Source: JABCYV01 sp963696025
GTDB lineage: Bacteria; Acidobacteriota; Terriglobia; Terriglobales; Acidobacteriaceae
Direction of reading: 5' to 3'
Assembly (NCBI GenBank): GCA_963696025.1
Contig: CAVOII010000011.1
Span: forward strand, 1 to 64,000
DNA length: 64,000 nucleotides
A program made the translations under genes and the position numbers. The notes beneath the pieces are model-generated. The model made no database searches, was not told where the DNA came from, and was given only the letters and a program-made list of their open reading frames with translations. Shown piece by piece: positions 43,589 through 51,105 of this stretch (positions are counted from its first letter, which is position 1; each line of letters starts with the position of its first letter).

Positions 43589-44576
43589 GGCTGGCCCACG
43601 CGAGTTAACTTTTGCCCAGGCCGTCCGGGAGGCGCTGGCAGAAGAGATGCGCCGCGATTCGCGGGTCTGCATTCTCGGAGAAGATGTGGCCGAGGCGGGC
43701 ACGCCGTTCAAAGTTCTTTCTGGACTGGTAGAAGAATTTGGCACTGATCGCGTAGTCGATACTCCGATATCAGAAGCCGGCTTCACTGGCGTCGCAGTGG
43801 GAGCGGCGATGACCGGCCTGCGTCCCGTCGTCGACATCATGTTCGGAGACTTCATCACGCTCACCATGGATCAAATGGTGAATCAGGCAGCCAAAGTCCA
43901 CTACATGTCCGGAGGAGCGTGGAAAGTTCCGATGGTGATGCGGACGACGCTGGGCGCAACTAGACGATCCGGGGCGCAGCATTCACAGTCGCTGCATGCG
44001 TGGTTCAGCCATGTCCCCGGACTGAAAGTTGTTTTGCCCTCGACGCCGTATGACGCGAAGGGATTGCTGAAGACTGCCATCCGGGATGAGAATCCGGTGG
44101 TCTTTTTCGAAGACAAAATGATGTACAAGCTGAAAGGTCCTGTGCCGGAGGAGGAGTACACCATTCCGTTCGGAGTAGCGGATGTTAAGCGTGAGGGCCG
44201 CGACATCACTCTCGTGGGTACCAGCAGTATGGTGCAGGTAGCACTTGGTGCAGCAAACTTGCTCGAGGCAGTCGGAATTAGCGCCGAGGTGGTCGATCCA
44301 CGGACCACCTGGCCGCTAGACGAGCAAGCGTTGATTGCATCAGCGAAGAAGACGTCGCGAGTTATTGTCATGGACGAGGGCTATGGCCGCTATGGCGTAG
44401 CCGCCGAGATTGCGGCGGTGATCGCTGAAGGGGCCTTTTACGACTTGGACGCGCCGGTCAAACGTATGGGTGCCATGCACGTCCCGATTCCGTTCTCTCC
44501 TCCGCTGGAAGATGTGACCGTTCCCACGGAGCAGAGTGTATTTGAAGCAGCGCGGGCGCTCTGTGACCGAAGTTAG
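43581..44576 (+). CDS. 2-oxoacid dehydrogenase E1 component, beta subunit
   Basis: A 331-residue transketolase-like subunit starting MHEAGPRELTFAQAVREALA. Conserved stretches are ILGEDVAEAGTPFKVLSGL, VVDTPISEAGFTGVAVGAAMTGLRPVVDIMFGDFITL, QHSQSLHAWFSHVPGLKVVLPSTPYDAKGLLKTAI and EVVDPRTTWPLDEQALI. It pairs with E1alpha to form the alpha2beta2 heterotetramer. The start overlaps the E1alpha stop, consistent with translational coupling. An open frame extends further upstream, but the family start is here. Confidence 0.95.
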   Translation: MHEAGPRELTFAQAVREALAEEMRRDSRVCILGEDVAEAGTPFKVLSGLVEEFGTDRVVDTPISEAGFTGVAVGAAMTGLRPVVDIMFGDFITLTMDQMVNQAAKVHYMSGGAWKVPMVMRTTLGATRRSGAQHSQSLHAWFSHVPGLKVVLPSTPYDAKGLLKTAIRDENPVVFFEDKMMYKLKGPVPEEEYTIPFGVADVKREGRDITLVGTSSMVQVALGAANLLEAVGISAEVVDPRTTWPLDEQALIASAKKTSRVIVMDEGYGRYGVAAEIAAVIAEGAFYDLDAPVKRMGAMHVPIPFSPPLEDVTVPTEQSVFEAARALCDRS

Positions 44577-44613
44577 GCTTGAGCGGAGCCAATATTAGAA
44601 GCAGGAGGTCATC

Positions 44614-45960
44614 GTGGCACTGCCGACTCATGGAACCATGGCAGTTGATTGGGAACAGCGGGTGGACTTCGATCGGCTGCGCCGCGAACGCTTGGACAAG
44701 GCGAAGAAGCTGCTCGCAAAATCCGAGATGGGCGCGCTCCTGTGCTTCGACATGAACAATGTGCGTTACCTCACCGCGACGCACATCGGCAGTTGGGCAC
44801 AGGACAAATGCAATCGCTTTACCCTGCTGCCCCAAAACGATGAACCGATTCTGTGGGACTTCGGTTCTGCCGCCAAGCATCATCAACTGCATTGCCCATG
44901 GCTCGGAGAACGTTCACGCCCAGGCATTTCGATGTTACGCGGCGCAATGTCACCAGAGATGGGCCGGGCTGAAGACGTGGCCAGGAAAATCCGCATTGAG
45001 CTTGAAATGCGGGGGCTGCACAAGGAGCCGCTCGGAATCGACATCATCGAACCACCGGTGCTTTTTGCACTCCAACACGAAGGAATCACCGTCGTTGACG
45101 GACAGCAGCTCATGTCGGATGCTCGCGTCATCAAGACGCAGGATGAGATCACGCTGCTCAACATGTCCGCCATGATGGTGGACGCGGCTTATGACGAACT
45201 GTACCGGGCAATGAAGCCGGGCATGCGCGAGAACGAAGCGGTTGGATTGGTGAGCAAAGTTCTTTATGATCTCGGTTCCGAGTACGTCGAAGCGGTCAAC
45301 GCTATTTCCGGGGAGCGTTGCAATCCGCATCCGCACGTTTTCTCCGACCGCGTGCTCCGTCCCGGCGATCCTGTCTACTACGACATTCTTCACTCCTACA
45401 TGGGATACCGCACATGCTATTACCGGTGTTTCACCATTGGCTACGGTTCACATGCGATGGTGGATGCCTACAAACGTTGCCGCGAATATCTTGATGCCGC
45501 GATCGAGCTAGTACGACCAGGCCGTACGACGGCTGAGATCGCGGCTGTCTGGCCCAAAGCAGAAGAGTTCGGCTTCCCCAATGAAGAGGCGTGTTTCGCG
45601 CTGCAATATGGGCATGGAGTCGGTCTCGCCATTTGGGAAAAGCCGGTCATCAGCCGCCTGGTTTCCTTCGAACATTCGCACGAAATCAAACCAGGGATGG
45701 TATTTGCGTTGGAAACCTTCTGGCCTTCGACGGACGGCTGGAGCGCGGCACGCATTGAGGAAGAAATTGTCGTCACCCCAACCGGCCACGAAGTCATCAC
45801 GCGTTTTCCTGCTGAACAACTATTGGTAGCAGGAGCGCATTATTTCACCGTCAATGGACCGTTGCCGACCACGCGGGAAAGCGAAGCTGCGCCAAACGAG
45901 CGCGTAGTCGAAATGATTGAGGCTAGCGCCAAGGCAGAAAGAGTTGGAGTATCCGACTAA
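44614..45960 (+). CDS. M24 (creatinase/aminopeptidase P-fold) family protein, altered metal site
   Basis: A 448-residue protein with GTG start and AGGAGG 5 bases before it. The N-terminal creatinase-like domain (about 15-170) is followed by the pita-bread domain. Metal-ligand positions read D257, C268 (where the second Asp should be, exactly 11 residues on: DILHSYMGYRTC), H334 (QYGHGVG), E367 (ALETF) and E383 or a neighbour (RIEEEIVV). Loss of the bridging Asp suggests a creatinase-like metal-free enzyme or a modified metal site. It sits between E1beta and E2 genes, an unusual place for a peptidase, so a C-N hydrolase or lyase role in the pathway is plausible. Confidence 0.85.
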   Translation: MALPTHGTMAVDWEQRVDFDRLRRERLDKAKKLLAKSEMGALLCFDMNNVRYLTATHIGSWAQDKCNRFTLLPQNDEPILWDFGSAAKHHQLHCPWLGERSRPGISMLRGAMSPEMGRAEDVARKIRIELEMRGLHKEPLGIDIIEPPVLFALQHEGITVVDGQQLMSDARVIKTQDEITLLNMSAMMVDAAYDELYRAMKPGMRENEAVGLVSKVLYDLGSEYVEAVNAISGERCNPHPHVFSDRVLRPGDPVYYDILHSYMGYRTCYYRCFTIGYGSHAMVDAYKRCREYLDAAIELVRPGRTTAEIAAVWPKAEEFGFPNEEACFALQYGHGVGLAIWEKPVISRLVSFEHSHEIKPGMVFALETFWPSTDGWSAARIEEEIVVTPTGHEVITRFPAEQLLVAGAHYFTVNGPLPTTRESEAAPNERVVEMIEASAKAERVGVSD

Positions 45961-46036
45961 ACGCACAAGATCCTATATTTCATGCTGCACTCAGTTTTTC
46001 TGCTTGCGCGTTTAACGGCGGGCTCGGTCAAACAAT

Positions 46037-47215
46037 ATGCCTTTCAGCGTCGTGATGCCCGCACTCGAGATGGCGCAGGAAACCGGCAAGCTGGTCTCCT
46101 GGCGGAAGAAGGAAGGCGAGAGTGTAAGCAAGGGCGAGCCACTGCTCGAAGTGGAAACAGATAAGGCTGTACTGGAAATCGAATGTCCGGCGGACGGCAT
46201 TCTGGCCGGAATCAGAGCGCACGAGGGTGCTGTTATCCCAGTAGGACAGACGATTGCCTGGATTGTCCGTCCCGGCGAAATCCCTCCCCCAGAGGTCGCG
46301 CCGGGGATTGCATCGGTGCCAGCCTCGATCGCTCGCACAGCATCGGCCGCTCCCAACGCTCGCGTGCCGACCAACGCTGCGGGCGCAAGGATTTCTCCCA
46401 AAGCCCGTCGTCTCGCTAAAGAGCGCGGCGCTGACCTGGGGCGTTTGCGAGGATCAGGTCCGGACGGCGAGATTCTTGCTTCAGACGTTTTGGCCGCGGC
46501 CGAGTCTCCAGGCACGGCCGCCCCGCCTCCCTTGGAAACGCTGAGTTCAATCGGGCGCCTCATGGCTGAGCGAACCACGCACAGCTGGACCAGCGTGCCG
46601 CACTTTTTTGTGGTCCGTGAAGTTGACGCTGGTGTGCTGATCGCAGTGCGCGCGCAACTAGGGCCAGCAATTGAGAAAGCACGCGGAGCACGAGTCACGC
46701 ACACCGATTTGCTGGTGGCGCTGGTCTCACGGGCTCTCGTAAAGCACCCTCGCTTGAACGCGAGTTGGAGCGAAGGGGGAATCCGTCTCAATCCGGATAT
46801 AAATGTCAGCATCGCAATAGGCGTGAACGATGGGGTCGTGGCGGCGGTGATTCACAGTGCCAACACTAAGGATCTCGGCGAAATTGCCAGCGAACTTCGG
46901 GAGCTGAGTGAGCGCGCCCAGGCAGGCCGATTGCGTCCTCCTGATATTGCGGGTGCGACTTTCACCATCAGCAATCTCGGTATGTACCGGGTTGACGCCT
47001 TCAGCGCGATCATTAGCCCACCCCAGTCCGCGATTCTTGCGGTAGGACGCATTGCAGACCGCGTGGTTCCGGTCGACGGCCGGCCCGCAATTCGGCCGAT
47101 AATGACCATGACACTGTCCTGCGACCACCGTGTTATTGATGGGGTGCGGGCTGCTGCCTTTCTGAACGACCTCGCCGAAGCCATTCGCCAGCCCGAAGAA
47201 TGGCTGCACCGATAA
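46037..47215 (+). CDS. 2-oxoacid dehydrogenase E2 (dihydrolipoamide acyltransferase)
   Basis: A 392-residue acyltransferase. The lipoyl domain (residues 1-80) has the lipoylated Lys in VETDKAVLEIE. An Ala/Pro-rich linker leads to the peripheral-subunit-binding domain (about 115-150: ISPKARRLAKERGADLGRLRGSGPDG). The catalytic domain (about 165-390) ends with SCDHRVIDGVRAAAFLNDL, carrying His and Asp of the HxxxDG motif. It transfers the acyl group from E1 to CoA. No E3 gene lies in the window, so the complex must use a lipoamide dehydrogenase encoded elsewhere. Last gene of the rightward operon. Confidence 0.95.
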   Translation: MPFSVVMPALEMAQETGKLVSWRKKEGESVSKGEPLLEVETDKAVLEIECPADGILAGIRAHEGAVIPVGQTIAWIVRPGEIPPPEVAPGIASVPASIARTASAAPNARVPTNAAGARISPKARRLAKERGADLGRLRGSGPDGEILASDVLAAAESPGTAAPPPLETLSSIGRLMAERTTHSWTSVPHFFVVREVDAGVLIAVRAQLGPAIEKARGARVTHTDLLVALVSRALVKHPRLNASWSEGGIRLNPDINVSIAIGVNDGVVAAVIHSANTKDLGEIASELRELSERAQAGRLRPPDIAGATFTISNLGMYRVDAFSAIISPPQSAILAVGRIADRVVPVDGRPAIRPIMTMTLSCDHRVIDGVRAAAFLNDLAEAIRQPEEWLHR

Positions 47216-47414
47216 ATTTAGGTACACTGAGTCTTCTTCATCTTCCCAACCTGTTTGCATAATCACCGCAAGAAACGCCGGATCAGTGATTGTCCGAGGT
47301 ACTAACCATTTTGGTCCGATTGCCCTCCGATTCTTGACAGATTTTTGCATCGAGGAGTAGCGTTGCGCCAGTTCTACGCGTATACGTCCCTCAAGCCGGT
47401 GTCAGGAGGAGATC

Positions 47415-47861
47415 ATGTTTTCTTGGCTTCGTTGGGCTATCCTGTTCGGTCTTGCGATCAATACTGCGATGGCGCAAGACCCTACAAAGGTCGAGCCGAA
47501 GCACTACCAGTTGGCCTTCGAGAATGAGTGGGTACAAGTGGTGAACGTCCATTACGGCCCGCATGACAAGTCGGTTATGCACGACCATCCAGGGGGTGTA
47601 GTGGTTGTTCTCACCGAGGGACATCTCAAGTTCACCGATCAGAACGGGCGTACACGAGAGGTCTACGCTAAGCCCGGTGAGTCCAGGTGGTACCCGCCGT
47701 TCAAGCACAAGGTAGAAAACCTGGGCGATACGACCTACAACGCCGTCTATATTGGGATTAAGGCGAAAGCACTAGCAGCCAGAACTGACGGGCAACCAGC
47801 CATGGATGCCCAGACGGAAAGCATACTGATCGAATATGCTTTGGCTATGGCGAAGCGATGA
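47415..47861 (+). CDS. Secreted cupin-domain protein
   Basis: A 148-residue protein with signal peptide (residues 1-20, ending AMAQ) and a single cupin barrel. The metal-site pattern is VVNVHYGPHDKSVMHDHPGGVVVVLTEG, then KPGESRWYPPFKHKVENLGDTTYNAVYIGIK. CAGGAGGAG precedes the ATG. It is probably periplasmic with unknown ligand. It may be a small-molecule-binding or non-catalytic cupin; no partner is obvious. Confidence 0.82.
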   Translation: MFSWLRWAILFGLAINTAMAQDPTKVEPKHYQLAFENEWVQVVNVHYGPHDKSVMHDHPGGVVVVLTEGHLKFTDQNGRTREVYAKPGESRWYPPFKHKVENLGDTTYNAVYIGIKAKALAARTDGQPAMDAQTESILIEYALAMAKR

Positions 47862-47937
47862 GCGCCTTTCTCGCTCCTAGCGAATTCAGGATAGGCGAGA
47901 CCCTATTAGCGAGATCAAAAAATAGAACGAGGCTGAG

Positions 47938-48675
47938 ATGAAACTATTTCTAACGTTTGCTTGCACCATCTTAGTAGCAACATTGGCGTATTCCCAAACT
48001 TCCGTGCAGACATTTTCGACGTCGGCGGGAGTCGTCAAAATTACTCCTCTCTACCACGCAAGCACGTTGATAGAGGCTGGGGGAAAAACGATCTATCTCG
48101 ATCCAGCGAAGCCTGCGAAACTTGCCGGGCATCCGAAGGCTGACCTCATTTTGATTACGCACATTCATCCCGATCACATGGATCTGGCTTCGATTGCGGA
48201 AGTCAGCAAAGCGGGTACGGAGATCCTGGCGCCGCCGGCGGTGGTCAAAACGGTCACTGCTGCCAAGCCGATTGCCAACGGTGAAAGCAAGACCTGGCAA
48301 GGCTGGACCATCGAGGCAGTGCCGGCCTACAACCTCACTCGCGGGCCCGCTCCCGGCAAGCTGTATCACGACAAGGGACGCGACAACGGCTATGTGCTCA
48401 CCTATGGCGGCGTGCGCTTCTACTTCTCAGGCGACACTGAGGGAGTACCAGAGATGCGCGCACTCAAGAACATCGATGTAGCCTTTGTGTGCATGAATTT
48501 GCCTTACACCATGACTCCGGAGGAAGCCGCCGACGCGGTAAAAGCATTCCACCCTAGGGTAGTGATTCCCTATCACTATCGCGGCTCGGATCTCTCGGTA
48601 TTTCAGAAGCGGCTTGAGGGCACAGGCATCGAGGTGCGGCTACTGGATTGGTATCCGCAATACGAATCTGAGTGA
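47938..48675 (+). CDS. MBL-fold metal-dependent hydrolase (UlaG-like), secreted
   Basis: A 245-residue protein with signal peptide (about 1-20) and a UlaG/YtnP-like metallo-beta-lactamase fold. It has HASTLIEAGGKTIYLDP, the zinc motif THIHPDHMD, YNLTRGPAPGKLYHDKGRDNGYVLTYGGVRFYFSGDTEG and VIPYHYRGSD. Members include L-ascorbate-6-phosphate lactonases and many of unknown function; export suggests a different substrate here. It follows the cupin gene by 76 bases and may share its transcript. Confidence 0.88.
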   Translation: MKLFLTFACTILVATLAYSQTSVQTFSTSAGVVKITPLYHASTLIEAGGKTIYLDPAKPAKLAGHPKADLILITHIHPDHMDLASIAEVSKAGTEILAPPAVVKTVTAAKPIANGESKTWQGWTIEAVPAYNLTRGPAPGKLYHDKGRDNGYVLTYGGVRFYFSGDTEGVPEMRALKNIDVAFVCMNLPYTMTPEEAADAVKAFHPRVVIPYHYRGSDLSVFQKRLEGTGIEVRLLDWYPQYESE

Positions 48676-48799
48676 CTTCGCCGCGGGTGTGGGTTACCCC
48701 CTAAACTGAGCCGCAGACATGGGTTCAATGCGATGAAAGAACCGAGAAAAGTGTTGCCCGCCAGCAGCAAGAGGCCCAGCTTACTTTTCGATGCACTGC

Positions 48800-49267
48800 T
48801 CAGTAGGGAATCTTGTTAGGCTTCTCATCCCACTCGCGAAAGGCTGCGAGTGCTTCCTCTCGCATCATCTGAATCATGGGAATCCGGCGTTGCGCATACG
48901 GCTGGACGATTTCACGATAGATGAATGAGTCGTCAAACCCGACCTTGGATGCGTCCTCGGCGAGATTGCCGAAATAGACACGCGTAAGACGCACCCAATA
49001 GATTGCTCCCAGGCACATGGGGCAGGGCTCGCAGGATGTGTAAAGCTCACAGCCTTTTAGTTCGAAGACGCCGAGTTTTTGGCAGGCTTGGCGGATAGCC
49101 AGAACTTCGGCGTGCGCCGTTGGATCATGGCTCGAGGTCACCTGATTCACGCCTTCGGCAATGATGCTGCCTTCTTTCGCGACGACAGCGCCAAAGGGCC
49201 CTCCTTTTCCCGAACGTACATTTTCAACTGATAGCTGAATGGCGCGTGCCATCAAAGGATGGTTCAT
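48800..49267 (-). CDS. guaD: Guanine deaminase
   Basis: A 155-residue zinc deaminase of the CDA fold. The active site is PTAHAEVLAIR (zinc His and catalytic Glu) and TSCEPCPMCLGAIYW (zinc cysteines). FDDSFIYREI and the C-terminal WDEKPNKIPY are typical of Bacillus GuaD, which swaps its C-terminus between subunits, rather than of TadA. It converts guanine to xanthine and ammonia in the cytoplasm, feeding the xanthine dehydrogenase encoded 2.3 kb away. It is on the opposite strand to the purine operon. Confidence 0.92.
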   Translation of the reverse strand: MNHPLMARAIQLSVENVRSGKGGPFGAVVAKEGSIIAEGVNQVTSSHDPTAHAEVLAIRQACQKLGVFELKGCELYTSCEPCPMCLGAIYWVRLTRVYFGNLAEDASKVGFDDSFIYREIVQPYAQRRIPMIQMMREEALAAFREWDEKPNKIPY

Positions 49268-49344
49268 GTTGTCAGCTCTGCCTGCAAACTCGATCCGGCG
49301 TGTTCTATCTTGAGGGCCTCAGTGCTTGATTCGCCAAAGTCCCC

Positions 49345-49533
49345 TCACTTGTAAATGATACGAACCAAGCCTAGAACAAAAGCCAACAGCCCGAAGGAAA
49401 ATAAAATCACTCGCTCTGTGTCGGTTATCGGTCGAAGTGGCCCACCGCCAAGCGTCGCCCTTGATTGTGAGAATCGGGAAGCAAGCATGAGAAGCACTCC
49501 AATGCCAACCATGACAGGATTTTCTGGTAGCAC
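49345..49533 (-). CDS. Small two-helix membrane protein, unknown
   Basis: A 62-residue hydrophobic protein with membrane segments at about residues 7-20 and 43-60 and a polar middle (TLGGGPLRPITDTER). Similar small proteins occur widely without known function. I do not recognise it further. A longer overlapping frame on the same strand is less protein-like. Moderate support only, from the hydrophobic pattern. Confidence 0.45.
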   Translation of the reverse strand: MLPENPVMVGIGVLLMLASRFSQSRATLGGGPLRPITDTERVILFSFGLLAFVLGLVRIIYK

Positions 49534-49725
49534 CCTGGGCTCCTATGAGGCGAGATGTGGCGTGACGCCAAACCGCTTCAGCAGCAAGCAAAGTATAAGC
49601 GGAGCTCCGAACGGCGTAAGATTTTTTCGACTTGGATCTTGATGGTGATGAGTTGAAAATCTGACTCTGCCACGATAGGCTTTGGCCCCTTAGTCCAAAG
49701 TCCGTTGGGAGGGACGATCGACGAC

Positions 49726-51075
49726 ATGAGTTTGCGGGCCTTCCTGTCCAGCCAGGTGGTCACTCCGGAAGGAATTCGGCCGGCAGCGGTGCTCGTGGAA
49801 GAGGAAAAGATCCGGGCTGTCATTCCTCCAAATCAGTTGCCGGTCGACGTCGAGGTCCAAGACTTAGGCAACGATGCAATTCTTCCCGGGCTCGTGGATT
49901 CTCACGTACATATCAACGATCCCGGACGAACGGATTGGGAAGGGTTCCTTACAGCAACGCGCGCTGCTGCGGCCGGAGGTTACACCTTCCTGGTGGACAT
50001 GCCGCTGAACTGCGAGCCGGCAACAACGACCGTGACCGCGCTCGCGGCGAAACGTCAAGCGGCGCAAGGCAAGTGCCGCGTGGACTGGGCGGCTTGGGGG
50101 GGAGTGGTCAGACATAACCGGGAAGATATCGAAGCACTTGCCGCTGCCGGCGTGCTCGGGTTCAAGTGCTTTCTGGTTCATCCTGGGATCGATAGCTTTA
50201 CGATGGTCGACGAGGCGGACTTGCGGGCAGCGCTGCCCCACGTGGCGCACACCGGCCTGCCACTGCTGGTGCATGCAGAGCTTGCGGGCCCGATCGACGC
50301 CGCCACGGAACGCTTGGCCGGTGCGGATTGGAGACTTTACCCAACTTATCTGCAATCGCGACCGGATGAAGCGGAGCTGTCGGCGATTCGCATGATGTTG
50401 TCGCTATGCCGCGAATTCGACTTCCAACTTCACATTGTCCATCTCTCGACCAGCAAGGCTCTCGAGGATTTGCGGCTTGCGCGATCTGAGGGGCTTGCCG
50501 TCAGCGTGGAAACCTGCCCGCACTATCTGCACCTGGCCGCCGAGGATATCGCTAATGGAGCCACGCTGTGCAAATGCGCGCCGCCAATCCGTTCCCGCGA
50601 AAACCGTGAAGCTCTGTGGCAGGGCCTGCGAGATGGAGTTATTGATCTGGTAGCTAGTGACCACTCACCCTGTCTGCCCGCCATGAAGCGGCTCGATGAC
50701 GGAAATTTCAGAACAGCATGGGGCGGCATCTCGAGCCTTTCGGTGGCGCTCCCAGTGATGTGGACCGAGGCCAGCCGGCGAGGGTTTACGCTGCTGGATA
50801 TTGCCCGTTGGATGGCAGAAGGCCCGGCCAATCTGGCGGGAATCCACACGCGCAAAGGTCAAATTGCGGCAGGATGCGATGCTGATCTAGTTATTTTTGA
50901 CGCAAGCAGCGAGTTCGTGGTCAAGGAAGATCTGTTGCACTATCGTCACAGTGTGTCTCCGTATCTGGGAGAAACGTTGCGTGGCATAGTCATGGCTACT
51001 TATCTCCGAGGGGAACTTGTATTTGCCGACGGCGGATTTCCTGCAGAACCCATTGGCCGGGAGTGCCGCCCATAG
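49726..51075 (+). CDS. allB: Allantoinase
   Basis: A 449-residue amidohydrolase of the dihydroorotase-like group. It hydrolyses allantoin to allantoate. The zinc site is DSHVHINDPGRTDWEGF, then the carboxylated Lys in GVLGFKCFLVHPG, His in LLVHAEL, His in LHIVHLS and Asp in LVASDHSPC. CPHYL and GGISSLSVALPVM are allantoinase hallmarks. The ATG at 49726 is preferred; a TTG seven codons upstream is possible. First gene of the purine-degradation operon; xanthine dehydrogenase follows after 30 bases. Confidence 0.95.
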   Translation: MSLRAFLSSQVVTPEGIRPAAVLVEEEKIRAVIPPNQLPVDVEVQDLGNDAILPGLVDSHVHINDPGRTDWEGFLTATRAAAAGGYTFLVDMPLNCEPATTTVTALAAKRQAAQGKCRVDWAAWGGVVRHNREDIEALAAAGVLGFKCFLVHPGIDSFTMVDEADLRAALPHVAHTGLPLLVHAELAGPIDAATERLAGADWRLYPTYLQSRPDEAELSAIRMMLSLCREFDFQLHIVHLSTSKALEDLRLARSEGLAVSVETCPHYLHLAAEDIANGATLCKCAPPIRSRENREALWQGLRDGVIDLVASDHSPCLPAMKRLDDGNFRTAWGGISSLSVALPVMWTEASRRGFTLLDIARWMAEGPANLAGIHTRKGQIAAGCDADLVIFDASSEFVVKEDLLHYRHSVSPYLGETLRGIVMATYLRGELVFADGGFPAEPIGRECRP

Positions 51076-51105
51076 TGGAGAACTCCTGGTGCGATAATCA
51101 ATCTC

